47,142 nt of DNA from Candidatus Gastranaerophilales bacterium (GCA_947589525.1 CANQAW010000001.1:1-47142); one strand, 5' to 3'. Positions 25,423-34,251 are shown, counted from the first letter of the stretch. A program made the numbers and translations. Notes: generated from the sequence alone by a model not told the origin.

Positions 25423-25845
25423 ATGTTTGCTCAACTTGGAAATATTAAATTTGAACTAATAACATACTTTAACGGATTAAATGAAACCGTATCCTACAAC
25501 TATGCTCAACATGAAAGGATAGAAAACAAACCAATCTTACAATTCTTGGGGAAAAATCTTCAAGAGGAAAATATAAAGCTGAACTTTCATAGGACATTTT
25601 GTGTCCCTGAAAACGAATTAAAAGCCTTAGTTGAAGTTGCTGACAAAGCAGAACCGCTTAAATTTATTAAAGGAAATGGCGAATATGTCGGAGTCTTTGT
25701 AATAGAAGAAATTGGCAAAACAACAGAGCAAGCATCAGCAGAAGGCGATTTGCTTTCAATACAAGTTGAACTCCGACTTAGGGAATATACAGGAAAAATC
25801 CCCGAAGAAGACGAAACAGAAAAAGGATTTAAGAAAAAGGCATAA
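25423..25845 (+). CDS. phage tail protein U-like (P2 GpU family)
   Basis: This 140-residue protein has the P2 GpU pattern: FAQLGNIKFELITYFNGL, then a HERIENKPILQFLGKNLQEENIKLNFHRTFC block, a GNGEYVGVFVIEEI segment, and QVELRLREY near the end. In P2, U is needed for tail completion. Here it follows the tape measure gene as in P2-type tail clusters. Confidence 0.88.
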   Translation: MFAQLGNIKFELITYFNGLNETVSYNYAQHERIENKPILQFLGKNLQEENIKLNFHRTFCVPENELKALVEVADKAEPLKFIKGNGEYVGVFVIEEIGKTTEQASAEGDLLSIQVELRLREYTGKIPEEDETEKGFKKKA

Positions 25846-25853
25846 AACAAAGA

Positions 25854-26069
25854 ATGACCGAATATTATTCTTACATAACCAAAGACAATGACAGATGGGA
25901 TTTAATCGCATACAAATACTATAAAACCCCTACACTGTATGAAGAAATAATAAAAGCAAACCCTGAAGTTAAAGTTACACCCCTCTTAGATTCAGGCATA
26001 AAACTAAAAATCCCCGTTTTAGAAGAATCTGAAACAATAAAGTTTGAAACCCCACCTTGGAAAAAATAA
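25854..26069 (+). CDS. tail protein X (P2 GpX-like, LysM fold)
   Basis: This 71-residue protein has a LysM-like arrangement: SYITKDNDRWDLIAYKYYKTPTLYEEIIKANPEVKVTPLLDSGIKLKIP. It is typical of P2 GpX, a tail component thought to touch peptidoglycan or help assembly. Its stop overlaps the following start (TAATG), so the two genes are translationally coupled. Confidence 0.92.
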   Translation: MTEYYSYITKDNDRWDLIAYKYYKTPTLYEEIIKANPEVKVTPLLDSGIKLKIPVLEESETIKFETPPWKK

Positions 26070-27037
26070 TGCTAATCCCAATTTTTGAACTATTCTACGA
26101 CAAGAAAAATATTACAAAAGACGTTTCTCCCTATGTAACATCTATCGAATACACAGATGTGGAACATGGGGAATCTGACGAGTTGCTAATCTCATTTGAA
26201 GATTCAGAAAAACTTTGGCAAGGTGCTTGGATACCAAGCAAAGGCGATTGTCTGCGTGCGTATATCGGATACGAGGCAGAAAAGCTATTAAACTGCGGAA
26301 CATTCGAGATTGACGAATTGGAATACGATACTCCACCCGATGTAATAACTGTAAAAGGTCTTGCAACCGGGATTAAAAAGCCATTGCGACAAAAGAATTC
26401 ACAAGGGTATGAAAACAAAACACTTAAACAAATTGCAAAAGAAATTGCCGAGAAACATGGTTACACATTGGTTGGCGAGATTTCTGACATTCGTGTTGAC
26501 AGAATAACTCAAAACAAAGAACGAGATTTGTCATTCCTAACAAAACTTGCTGAACAATATGGATACATCTTTAAAATCGCCGAAAATAACCTTGTATTTT
26601 ATGATGTTTCAAAGCTAAAAGGTGCAAAATCCACACAGATTTTTTATAAATCCGACTTAACTCACATAAATTTAAGAGAAAAAACAAGCCAAAAGTATAA
26701 AGCTGTTCAGGTTTCATACTTCGACCCAAAGAAAAAGAAAACTGTCAAAGCAACAGCACGCAACGAAAGTGTTGTTAAGGGCGATACATTAAAAATCAAT
26801 GCAAGATGTACTGATAGAAAACAGGCTATTGTAAAAGCTAATGCAGCACTAGGAACGGCTGACACAAAAATTGAAGGAACTCTTGATTTTGTTGGGAATC
26901 CGTATTTGATAGCAGGACTCAATATTGAATTAAAAGGTGTCGGACATTTTTCGGGTAAATATCATATAAAACAAGCACGACACAGATTAGACAGAGCAAG
27001 CGGTTATACTACAAGTTGCGAGGTTGAATCGTGTTAA
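26069..27037 (+). CDS. tail hub protein D (P2 GpD / late control family)
   Basis: This 322-residue baseplate hub protein is homologous to P2 GpD, Mu gp44/P and the T4 gp27 fold. Features include GESDELLISFEDSEKLWQGAWIPSKGDCLRAYIGY, then LKQIAKEIAEKHGYTLVG, RITQNKERDLSFLTKLAEQYGYIFKI and GHFSGKYHIKQARHRLDRASGYTT. I use the ATG at 26069 that overlaps the X stop rather than a TTG further up. It connects the tape measure/tube to the spike protein encoded next. Confidence 0.92.
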   Translation: MLIPIFELFYDKKNITKDVSPYVTSIEYTDVEHGESDELLISFEDSEKLWQGAWIPSKGDCLRAYIGYEAEKLLNCGTFEIDELEYDTPPDVITVKGLATGIKKPLRQKNSQGYENKTLKQIAKEIAEKHGYTLVGEISDIRVDRITQNKERDLSFLTKLAEQYGYIFKIAENNLVFYDVSKLKGAKSTQIFYKSDLTHINLREKTSQKYKAVQVSYFDPKKKKTVKATARNESVVKGDTLKINARCTDRKQAIVKANAALGTADTKIEGTLDFVGNPYLIAGLNIELKGVGHFSGKYHIKQARHRLDRASGYTTSCEVESC

Positions 27038-27540
27038 GGTTTGGCATTGTATCACAAATTAATCCTGTTCTTGCTCAGGCTCGTGTAAACTTCGCAGATG
27101 ATGAGTCTACTTCATACTGGCTTCCGATAATCCAAAGTAAAACAATGAAAGACAAATTTTTTGTTATGCCGGATATTGGCGAACAAGTTGCTTGCCTTAT
27201 GGATGAAAATTCAGAAGATGGAGTTATTCTCGGAGCAATATATTCTTCGGTTGATTTACCCGTTGTAACTTCGGAAAAACAAATTTCGCTTAATTTAGAG
27301 AATAGTTCGCTGATTAATATTGATAAAGAAACGAACACCCTGACTATAACCTTTGAAAATATCAATTTAAACGGCAACATTAATCACGCAGGAAAGCTGA
27401 TTAATACAGACGGAATTACTTCTCAAGCAGATATTACGGATAAAACATCTTCTATGCAAGCAATGCGTGATATTTACAACTCTCATTCTCATACAGGAAA
27501 TCAAGGAAGCCCAACTTCATTGCCACATCAAAGCATGTAG
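27031..27540 (+). CDS. baseplate spike protein V (P2 GpV / Mu gp45-like)
   Basis: This 169-residue protein starts at GTG 27031, overlapping the end of the hub gene. An OB-fold N-terminal region (FGIVSQINPVLAQARVNFADDESTSYWLPIIQ, VMPDIGEQVACLMDENSEDGVILGAIYSS) is followed by a beta-helical needle part. The C-terminus has HSHTGNQGSPTSLPHQ, matching the HxH metal-binding tip of such membrane-piercing spikes. Confidence 0.93.
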   Translation: MLRFGIVSQINPVLAQARVNFADDESTSYWLPIIQSKTMKDKFFVMPDIGEQVACLMDENSEDGVILGAIYSSVDLPVVTSEKQISLNLENSSLINIDKETNTLTITFENINLNGNINHAGKLINTDGITSQADITDKTSSMQAMRDIYNSHSHTGNQGSPTSLPHQSM

Positions 27541-27572
27541 TGACACAGTAAAAAGCAAAATATATTTACCCC

Positions 27573-27932
27573 ATGACAAATTTAAACGAAATTACATATA
27601 TTGACTGGCAATATAAACTCAACAAAATCGGCTCTGTCGCAGAAGGAGTTGATGACATTAACCAATGTATAGCGATAATTCTTACGACACGAAAAGGCTC
27701 AGTTCCTTTAAGACCGACATTTGGCTCTGAGATATATAAATATGTTGATTACCCTGTAAATGAGGCAATACCTAATATAACAAGAGAAACCATTGATGCA
27801 TTGGCTTTATGGGAAACAAGAATTATTGTCAATTCTGTCTCGGTCGAAATTAATGAGACACAAATTGTTATCAAAATTGAATGGACTTTGAACGGTAGTA
27901 AAACACAAGGAAATACAAGCGTTACACTATGA
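27573..27932 (+). CDS. baseplate wedge protein W (gpW/gp25 family)
   Basis: This 119-residue protein has the GPW/gp25 signature: DINQCIAIILTTRKGSVPLRPTFGSEIYKYVDYPVNEAIPNITRETIDAL in the central part, then a beta C-terminus with IKIEWTL. It is a conserved baseplate component of contractile tails (P2 W, Mu gp46, T4 gp25). It is followed by the J gene with a four-base overlap. Confidence 0.93.
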   Translation: MTNLNEITYIDWQYKLNKIGSVAEGVDDINQCIAIILTTRKGSVPLRPTFGSEIYKYVDYPVNEAIPNITRETIDALALWETRIIVNSVSVEINETQIVIKIEWTLNGSKTQGNTSVTL

Positions 27933-29038
27933 CAAATCTTCCTGAACCAAATTTTATAGAAAGAAACCCCGAAATTATCACAAAAGAATGGATTGCTCTT
28001 TATGAAGAAAAAAGTGGCAAAACACTTCAACCTGCTCAAATAGAAAGACTTATGGTTGATGTTGGTGCTTACCGAGAAAGCATTTTAAGGGTTGCAATTC
28101 AAGAAACTGCAAAACAAAATTTGTTAAGCTACGCACCTTTAGATATTCTTGAACATATCGGAGAGCCTTTAGGGGTAAGAAAACTTCTTGCAAACTGTGC
28201 TGTTACTACTCTAAAATTCTTTGTTGATGAACCATTGGATTTTGATTTTGAAATACCCGAATGTTGTGAAGTTGAAACAAAAGACGGCTTATTTGTATTT
28301 CAAACAAATGAAAGTGCAATTCTTCTTGCCGGAGAATATTCAGTATCCGTAAAAGCAACTTGCGAATCTGTTGGCACAACGGCTAATAATTATTCTATTG
28401 GAAGTATAAACAATTTAATTACACCATTAAAGTACATTACAAAAGTTGAGAATATAACAATATCTTCAGGTGGAGCAGATGATGAAAATGCTGACAATTT
28501 AAGAGAAAGAATCAGACAAGCTCCCGAAAAATTTTCAAACGCCGGAAGTCGTGGAGCATATCGCTACCATACATTATCAGCACATCAATCAATAACTGAC
28601 GTTGAAATTTTATCACCATCCCCCGGAGTTGTTAATATTTATCCTTTGACCGAAGACGGAAATCCAACCGAAGAAGTTTTGGAAATTGTTCGCAAATACT
28701 ATGAAAAAGACGGTATTAAACCATTAACCGACTATGTTCAGGTTTTATCTCCCGAAAAAGTTTTATTTTCTATAAACGCTATAATATGGCTTTTTAAAGA
28801 TGCAGACTTTAATTCAGTTCAGACAACAATAAATGCAAAATTAGAAGAATACAAAAAATTATTATCTTCAAAATTAGGAAAATCAGTTATAAGAACTCAA
28901 ATTATTGCAATTTTAAATGGCATTTATGGAGTATTCAAAGTTGATTTACAAACTCCCAACGATATTGAACTTCAAAAATATCAATGGGCGGAATTACAAA
29001 ACTTCAATATAAGAATTGGAGGTTATGCTGATGAATAG
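27929..29038 (+). CDS. baseplate J-like protein (P2 GpJ / Mu gp47)
   Basis: This 369-residue wedge protein of the baseplate has the J family's N-terminal LPEPNFIERNPEIITKEWIALYEEKSGKTLQPAQIERLMVDVGAYRES, the central GTTANNYSIGSINNLITPL, the block ADDENADNLRERIRQAPEKFSNAGSRGAYRYHTLSAHQSITDVEI and the SPSPGVVNIYPL segment. It overlaps the next gene slightly. The domain set (W, J, I) is that of P2 and Mu. Confidence 0.95.
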   Translation: MTNLPEPNFIERNPEIITKEWIALYEEKSGKTLQPAQIERLMVDVGAYRESILRVAIQETAKQNLLSYAPLDILEHIGEPLGVRKLLANCAVTTLKFFVDEPLDFDFEIPECCEVETKDGLFVFQTNESAILLAGEYSVSVKATCESVGTTANNYSIGSINNLITPLKYITKVENITISSGGADDENADNLRERIRQAPEKFSNAGSRGAYRYHTLSAHQSITDVEILSPSPGVVNIYPLTEDGNPTEEVLEIVRKYYEKDGIKPLTDYVQVLSPEKVLFSINAIIWLFKDADFNSVQTTINAKLEEYKKLLSSKLGKSVIRTQIIAILNGIYGVFKVDLQTPNDIELQKYQWAELQNFNIRIGGYADE

Positions 29039-29552
29039 CCTAGCACCAATAAACGACATCAATTTAAAAATATTTGATGAAATCTGTGAAGAACGATTTT
29101 CAAAATTAGATTTAGAATGCATATTGGTTTCAATTATAGATAATGTTCCATCTGATGCATTGCCACATTTAGCAGAACAGTATCACATTACAGGTAACGA
29201 GGGTTGGTTACAGGCAAAAACAGAAGATGAAAAAAGAGCACTAATAAAGAATTCAATAAAATTACACAGATACAAAGGCACAAAATATGGACTTTTAGAA
29301 ACTCTCAAAACTTTAAGTTTAACACCTACAATTAAAGAATGGTTTGAATATGGCGGTGATCCATATCATTTCAGAGTTCAGTTTGATGTTGATACTTTAT
29401 TTGAGGAAACTTTTGAAAATGAAATACTTGATTTAATAAATGAAAATAAAAATGTTCGCTCAGTATTAGAGAGTTTAATTTTCCATTTAATGACAAAGGC
29501 AAAAATCAGATTCACAAGTGCCGTTGTAACTTTTGAGGAGATAATCGTATGA
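29031..29552 (+). CDS. tail protein I (P2 GpI / Mu gp48-like)
   Basis: This 173-residue protein starts at ATG 29031; GGAGG at 29018-29022 gives normal spacing, whereas the earlier TTG and ATG are too close to it. The P2 I pattern shows in LVSIIDNVPSDALPHLAEQYHITGNEGWLQAKTEDEKRALIKNSIKLHRYKGTKYGLLETL. It links the baseplate to the tail fibre encoded next. Confidence 0.9.
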   Translation: MNSLAPINDINLKIFDEICEERFSKLDLECILVSIIDNVPSDALPHLAEQYHITGNEGWLQAKTEDEKRALIKNSIKLHRYKGTKYGLLETLKTLSLTPTIKEWFEYGGDPYHFRVQFDVDTLFEETFENEILDLINENKNVRSVLESLIFHLMTKAKIRFTSAVVTFEEIIV

Positions 29553-30256
29553 GCGAATTTTATTCAATTATTACAAAAAAAGGATTTAAACTTATAACTG
29601 AAGCGATAGCAAATGAAACAAAAATAAATCTTGAATATATTGCTGTTGGGGATTCTAACGGAGCCTATTACGAACCGAATGAGGAACAAACAACTCTTGT
29701 GAATGAAAAATATAGAGCAAGAATTTCCGAAGTAACGGAATTAGTTGCAAAGGCTCAAATACCCAATGACGTGGGCGGGTTTTATATACGAGAAATCGGT
29801 GTTTTAGATAATCAAAACAATTTAATTTTAATTGCAAAACAACCGGAAACATATAAGCCAATAATATCTCAGGGAAGTGCAAAGGAATTATGGATAAAAG
29901 TTATAATTCAGGCAATAAATTCAGAAGTATTGGAATTAAAGGTTGATACAAGTATTCAAACTGCAACTGTGGAATTAGTTGCAAATTTATTAAATTTGCA
30001 TACTCATAACGACCTGATGCCTGTTGCGATTTATGACACAAATTATAACGGCAGAGTTGATACTTGCGATTTTATAGACGGTGGAAAATTTGTCGGTGAT
30101 ATAAACACAAATCCTGATAACTCTATACTTGAAAGACTTGGAAGTTCTCAAAACGGAATTATTATCCCTGAAACAATCATGAACACAAATAAATACGATA
30201 AAAATAATAACGGCATTGTTGATGAGGCTGAAAACATAGATGCCGGTGAATTTTAA
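29549..30256 (+). CDS. tail fibre protein, gpH/tail-collar N-terminus with Ca-loop-like repeats
   Basis: This 235-residue protein has residues 1-145 matching the tail-collar fibre N-terminal domain of P2 gpH type (FYSIITKKGFKLITEAIANETKINLEYIAVGDSNG, and VGGFYIREIGVLDNQNNLILIAKQPETYKP), which docks the fibre to the baseplate. The C-terminal part holds two loops resembling EF-hand or dockerin calcium loops: DTNYNGRVDTCD (163-174) and DKNNNGIVDEAE (217-228). It is too short to be a complete receptor-binding fibre, so the adhesive part is probably supplied by the next proteins. Confidence 0.88.
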   Translation: MSEFYSIITKKGFKLITEAIANETKINLEYIAVGDSNGAYYEPNEEQTTLVNEKYRARISEVTELVAKAQIPNDVGGFYIREIGVLDNQNNLILIAKQPETYKPIISQGSAKELWIKVIIQAINSEVLELKVDTSIQTATVELVANLLNLHTHNDLMPVAIYDTNYNGRVDTCDFIDGGKFVGDINTNPDNSILERLGSSQNGIIIPETIMNTNKYDKNNNGIVDEAENIDAGEF

Positions 30257-30292
30257 TATGTACATTTACTAAACACGAAAGGAAAAACAAAA

Positions 30293-30976
30293 ATGGGCTC
30301 AATCCAACTCAAACGTGGTTTGTCTGCAAACCTACCTCAATCTGCGGCATTGGCAGAAATTCTTTACACAACCGATACAAAAAGAGTTTATGTCGGTAAC
30401 GGAGCAGGACAAGCATTAACCGAAATTTTAAGTTATGAAGAATTGCTTGAAACCTTAAACACATTATCTGAAATCGGTCATACTCACAATTCAAATGATA
30501 TTACTGATTTTGAAACTGCTGTTGAAGACTGTATTTCAACACAAAAGGGTGTTGCAGATGGACTAGCAACATTAGGTGCTAATGGTTTAATTCCAACATC
30601 TCAAATTCCTGCAAACTTTAAAGAAGCGGAAGTTGTACCAAATATTTTGGCTAGAAATGAATTATCTGCATTTACAGGATTACATGCACTTGTATTGGAT
30701 GCGAGTGATGATCCTACAGTTGAAACTGGTGGTGCTGAATATATTTACAATGGCACAACTTGGCTAAAAACATCTGAACTTAATGATTTAGATGCTATTA
30801 TAACTTGGGATAATGTAACAAATAAACCTTATTTTGTACAAAACATCTTGGATCTATCCGATACCCCATCATCTTTTCAAAATCAAGCAGGTAAAGTGCT
30901 TGTTGTAAACGATAATGAAACAGGGTTAGTTTTTACCAATGTTTACACAGGTAATGTTGACGGAGGAACTTTTTAA
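30293..30976 (+). CDS. tail fibre / baseplate-appended protein with SIQLKRG N-terminus
   Basis: This 227-residue protein begins MGSIQLKRGLSANLPQSAALAEILYTTDTKRVYVGNG, the common opening of phage fibre and appendage proteins that resembles the N-terminal domain of the Bordetella phage tropism determinant. It has SEIGHTHNSNDITDF, then TLGANGLIPTSQIPANFKEA, a typical fibre segment. It ends NVDGGTF, like the NIDAGEF end of the previous fibre protein. It probably forms the shaft between baseplate and adhesin. Confidence 0.82.
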   Translation: MGSIQLKRGLSANLPQSAALAEILYTTDTKRVYVGNGAGQALTEILSYEELLETLNTLSEIGHTHNSNDITDFETAVEDCISTQKGVADGLATLGANGLIPTSQIPANFKEAEVVPNILARNELSAFTGLHALVLDASDDPTVETGGAEYIYNGTTWLKTSELNDLDAIITWDNVTNKPYFVQNILDLSDTPSSFQNQAGKVLVVNDNETGLVFTNVYTGNVDGGTF

Positions 30977-31857
30977 TGACTGGAAGTTCTATTCAATTCA
31001 AACGAGGAAATAAAGCAGATTTGCCGAAATCTGCTCCCTCTGGTTCTCCTTTATGGTGTGAAGATACACAAGAACTTTATGTCGGAACTGAAAATGGAGT
31101 TTCCAAAATTGGAGCTGATGATGAAGCGTTAAACAAAAAAGTTTCCAAATCCGGCGATACAATGTCGGGAGATTTAAGTATTACCAAAGTTAATCCTATT
31201 TTATATTTGACAAATAATAACACAGCAAGCGGTTATGCCGGAATAAATATTCAAAACGGTATGTTCAAATATACTGACATTACCGCTCCCGAAGCAAATG
31301 TTTGTCTAAGTAGAATATTATTTCAAGATTCAGACGGTAATTCAACAGGTTGGTTGCAACAATATTTCAATACAAGTAATCAACTTGTAACAAATATTGG
31401 TGTTAGAAGAAATATTGGTTCGGCAAATAAAGATGCAGGAATAAATGTATTTGTAGGCTCTGACGGAACGGCATATACAACTGCCGTTACACCTGCCACT
31501 TCTGCAACAGGAACACATATTGCAACTTGCGGTTGGGTAAAAAGTATTTTAAGTAGTTCAGGTAACGGACTTTCAACTTTTTCAAAAGCCGGAAACGGAT
31601 ATATAAAGTTCAGTAGCGGAATTATACTCCAATGGGGTTCTTTTGCTTCAGGCGGATATAAATCGACAAAAACAATAACTTACCCTACGGCTTTTGGAAC
31701 AACAGCAAGAGTATTTTTTAGTTCAAATTACAAACAAACAAATGGAGATAAAGGTAGTAGTTGTAGCGTTACTGCTATAACAACAACAAATTTCACATAT
31801 TATTCAGGATTTGAACAGTCAAGTCCTACTGTTTATTGGTTTGCCGTTGGTTATTAA
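30976..31857 (+). CDS. tail fibre with C-terminal receptor-binding-type domain
   Basis: This 293-residue protein starts with SIQFKRGNKADLPKSAPSGSPLWCEDTQELYVGTENG, a paralogue of the previous protein's N-terminus. It continues with a beta-rich shaft (SKSGDTMSGDLSITKVNP) and ends with a domain of the gp53-like fibre C-terminal type: NGYIKFSSGIILQWGS, KTITYPTAFGTTARVFFS and a final SPTVYWFAVGY. Such terminal domains contact the host surface. The start overlaps the previous stop. Confidence 0.88.
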   Translation: MTGSSIQFKRGNKADLPKSAPSGSPLWCEDTQELYVGTENGVSKIGADDEALNKKVSKSGDTMSGDLSITKVNPILYLTNNNTASGYAGINIQNGMFKYTDITAPEANVCLSRILFQDSDGNSTGWLQQYFNTSNQLVTNIGVRRNIGSANKDAGINVFVGSDGTAYTTAVTPATSATGTHIATCGWVKSILSSSGNGLSTFSKAGNGYIKFSSGIILQWGSFASGGYKSTKTITYPTAFGTTARVFFSSNYKQTNGDKGSSCSVTAITTTNFTYYSGFEQSSPTVYWFAVGY

Positions 31858-31867
31858 GGAGTTTTAT

Positions 31868-32338
31868 ATGAATGAAGAATTTTATGTAGGTCAAATTTTT
31901 GAGGGTGAATATCCCATTGAAGTTTCAGATTGGTGTACTGAAAGCGATAAATACAGTATTGAAGAAATAGACGAAAAAGACGGTAAAAGACGATTCCAAA
32001 TAAAAGAAATTCCGTCATTAACCCCACAGGAAAAAGAACAACAGTTTTTGGAAGACTTCTTTTATATACCTCAAATAGGATATTTCAGAAAAATACCAAA
32101 AGGCTACAACGGATTAGTTGAGGCTATGAATACAACATTTAACTTAGTTTCGTCATTAGGATATTTGCCTGAAAATACTTTGCAATTTTACAGAATACCT
32201 GATTTTACCAATGAGGATCAATGTAGCGAAGAATGGTTAATTGCTAATTCTTTCAAAAATTCGCAAATGACAAAAGAGGATTTTAATAACCTCTACATAA
32301 ATTGTATGACTGCTTGGAACAAGCAAGAACATTTATAA
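31868..32338 (+). CDS. tail-fibre-associated protein, possible fibre assembly factor
   Basis: This 156-residue protein starts at ATG 31868 (AAGGAG five to ten bases upstream). It is acidic and rich in aromatic residues: FYVGQIFEGEYPIEVSDWCTESDKYSIEEIDEKDGKRRFQIKEIP, then LTPQEKEQQFLEDFFYIPQIGYFRKIPKGYNGLVEAMNTTF. Position directly after the terminal fibre gene is the place of fibre assembly chaperones in Mu and P2, but I do not see the diagnostic motif of that family, so this is inference from position. Confidence 0.7.
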   Translation: MNEEFYVGQIFEGEYPIEVSDWCTESDKYSIEEIDEKDGKRRFQIKEIPSLTPQEKEQQFLEDFFYIPQIGYFRKIPKGYNGLVEAMNTTFNLVSSLGYLPENTLQFYRIPDFTNEDQCSEEWLIANSFKNSQMTKEDFNNLYINCMTAWNKQEHL

Positions 32339-32352
32339 AGAAAGGAATTATA

Positions 32353-32862
32353 ATGACATCACTAACTAAAATCTGTCTGCATTGGACAGCAGGAACAAAT
32401 AGTCCAAATTCAACTGATTTAGAACATTATCACTTTTTATTTGATAAAGACGGCAAAGAATACAAAGGCACTTATACCCCACAAGATAATATTAACTGTT
32501 ATGACGGAAAATACGCAGCACATTGCGGTGGTGGGAACACAGGATGCATCGGAGTTTCTTGTTGTGGGATGTATGGTTTTAATTTAAAAGATAAAAAAAC
32601 AAAATATCCTCTCACTCAAAAACAAGTGGAGGCAATGTGTTCCAAAGTTGCAAAGCTATGCAGTTTATATGGAATCACAGTTTCAGAAAAAACTGTTTTT
32701 ACACATTATGAATTCGGTCAATCTCATCCTAAAACTTCAAGTTATGGAAAAATTGATTTCACATATCTTCCGTATTTGCCAAATCTATCAAAAGAGAGAA
32801 TTGGCGATTATTTAAGGAACAAGATTCAATGGTATCAAATTCAACAAAAGAAAGGAAAATAA
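32353..32862 (+). CDS. N-acetylmuramoyl-L-alanine amidase (endolysin)
   Basis: This 169-residue amidase_2/T7 lysozyme-like enzyme cleaves the amide bond between MurNAc and the peptide stem. Zinc ligand His10 lies in ICLHWTAGTN, followed by HYHFLFDKDGKEYKGT, AHCGGGNTGCIGVSCCGMYG, His118 in VFTHYEFGQ and the KIDFTYLPY block that normally holds the third ligand. I chose ATG 32353 (AAAGGA upstream) over an earlier start inside the previous gene. No signal peptide, so a holin is needed for release. Confidence 0.92.
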   Translation: MTSLTKICLHWTAGTNSPNSTDLEHYHFLFDKDGKEYKGTYTPQDNINCYDGKYAAHCGGGNTGCIGVSCCGMYGFNLKDKKTKYPLTQKQVEAMCSKVAKLCSLYGITVSEKTVFTHYEFGQSHPKTSSYGKIDFTYLPYLPNLSKERIGDYLRNKIQWYQIQQKKGK

Positions 32863-32863
32863 T

Positions 32864-33154
32864 ATGAGTATTTTATCATTTATCAAAAATTGGAAAGACT
32901 TCAGCACTATTTGGGCTATAATTCAACCATTTATTCTAAAACTGATTAAAAAGAAAGTTCCGACAACGATTACAAAACTGTACGAAAATCTTGCAAAATA
33001 CACACAGCCTGCGATTGATAGCTTGTTTAAATTAAAAGGAAAAATCCAAAACTCTCCGAACGAACTTGACGATTATTGTTTTAATCAAGGCGTTAATGCG
33101 ATTGAATCATTTGCAAATTATTTGCTAGAAACAGTTAAGACATTAAGAGCATAA
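32864..33154 (+). CDS. small protein after the endolysin, function unknown
   Basis: This 96-residue protein has an amphipathic, basic N-terminal half (SILSFIKNWKDFSTIWAIIQPFILKLIKKKVPTTI) and a helical C-terminus. Immediate linkage to the amidase gene (one base apart) suggests a lysis accessory role, for example a membrane-active helper. I do not recognise a holin or spanin motif and no full transmembrane segment is clear. Confidence 0.7.
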   Translation: MSILSFIKNWKDFSTIWAIIQPFILKLIKKKVPTTITKLYENLAKYTQPAIDSLFKLKGKIQNSPNELDDYCFNQGVNAIESFANYLLETVKTLRA

Positions 33155-33163
33155 GGAGTTTAT

Positions 33164-33784
33164 ATGTATTGGAAAGATATGCTGAATGTGCAAAATGTTG
33201 AAAAAGGTTTTTTCTCCTCCTCTAATCCCTATGGTATCCCTGATTTAAAACCGGATGAGTTTCCCATAAAGGAACTCATCCCCTACAGGGTTGATAAAAA
33301 CAGGAACGGAACGGCACACTTCTTTTTAGATGATTATCGTTTTGAGAGATGTTGGAAAAACGCAGACTCACAGCTTGCAGTTTTAAAACAATACGATGGA
33401 GTGTTATCTCCTGATTTTTCGATGTACACGAATTACCCCGAAGCTTTCCAAATTTGGCAAGTTTATAGGAACAGATGGTGTGCAAGATATTGGCAAGAAA
33501 ACGGAATAAAAGTTATTCCGACAGTCAGTTGGTCCGATGAATCAAGCTACAAATATGCCTTTTTAGGAATTCCAAAACATTCTGTTGTTGCAATTGGAAC
33601 AGTTGGTGTTTTGAATGATAAAAACGCTATAACTCTCTTTATACAAGGCTTTAAAGAAATGTTAAAACAACTTGAACCAAAAGAAATTTTGATTTATGGA
33701 AACAAACTGAGCGAACTTGACGGATATAAAAACCTCCGTTGGTTCGAACCGTACATGAATAAATTTAAGAAAGCGAGGTCATAA
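33164..33784 (+). CDS. DUF4417 family protein
   Basis: This 206-residue protein matches the DUF4417 family found in many phages of low-GC bacteria: FFLDDYRFERCWKNADSQLAVLKQYDGVLSPDFSMYTNYPEAFQIWQVYRNRWCARYWQENGIKVIPTVSWSDESSYKYAFLGIPKHSVVAIGTVGV is the conserved core, and a C-terminal LEPKEILIYGNKLSELDG follows. Its function is unknown. It ends one base into the first MGGRG gene, suggesting co-transcription and coupled translation, and it is the first gene of the accessory block after lysis. Confidence 0.85.
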   Translation: MYWKDMLNVQNVEKGFFSSSNPYGIPDLKPDEFPIKELIPYRVDKNRNGTAHFFLDDYRFERCWKNADSQLAVLKQYDGVLSPDFSMYTNYPEAFQIWQVYRNRWCARYWQENGIKVIPTVSWSDESSYKYAFLGIPKHSVVAIGTVGVLNDKNAITLFIQGFKEMLKQLEPKEILIYGNKLSELDGYKNLRWFEPYMNKFKKARS

Positions 33785-34251
33785 TGGGTGGTCGAGGTTC
33801 AGGTGGTGGCAAAGGTTCAAAAACTTCTTCAAGTAGTGCTCCAATTTCAAAAGGCGAAAAAATCTACCGAGAAAAGGTTTTAAAAAATTCTTACATAGGA
33901 ATGAATGAGTTTAAAGAAGTTAAAGAATACTTAAAAAATAATGCCTCAAAAGAAGAAATTTTAAAAGTTGCAAATCATTATGGAGAACTTTATAAAAATA
34001 AATTTGATATTTCAGGCGATACTGCTGCAATGTATAAAACCTATGAGAATTCTTTAAACACGTTGGCAGTACAAAAAGGAGGTTTTAAAAAAGCTGAAAA
34101 AATAAAATATATTAACGAAAAAGGTGGTTCTAATATTGACGTATCTGACAGTTATTCAAGTAAAGAAATTGATAAAATGTTCAAGCAAGTTGTTAAAGGT
34201 AAAAAGATGAAGAAAATTGGCTACGAATGGGTAGTTGATTATAACAGTTAA
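33784..34251 (+). CDS. MGGRGSGGG-leader protein 1
   Basis: This 155-residue protein starts MGGRGSGGGKGSKTSSSSAP, a glycine/serine leader shared with the next two genes, followed by an unrelated-looking helical body (EKIYREKVLKNSYIGMNEFKEVKEYLKNNASKEEILKVANHY near its start) and a beta end IGYEWVVDYN. The body is basic. Similar MGGRG leaders occur on phage-encoded proteins of otherwise different content. The conserved leader could be a targeting or packaging tag, which is inference. No enzymatic motif is visible. Confidence 0.8.
   Translation: MGGRGSGGGKGSKTSSSSAPISKGEKIYREKVLKNSYIGMNEFKEVKEYLKNNASKEEILKVANHYGELYKNKFDISGDTAAMYKTYENSLNTLAVQKGGFKKAEKIKYINEKGGSNIDVSDSYSSKEIDKMFKQVVKGKKMKKIGYEWVVDYNS

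Noticed and set aside
30293..31857. Diversity-generating retroelement suggested by the tropism-determinant-like N-termini
   Set aside because: No reverse transcriptase gene and no near-identical template/variable repeat with adenine-biased differences could be seen in the window.
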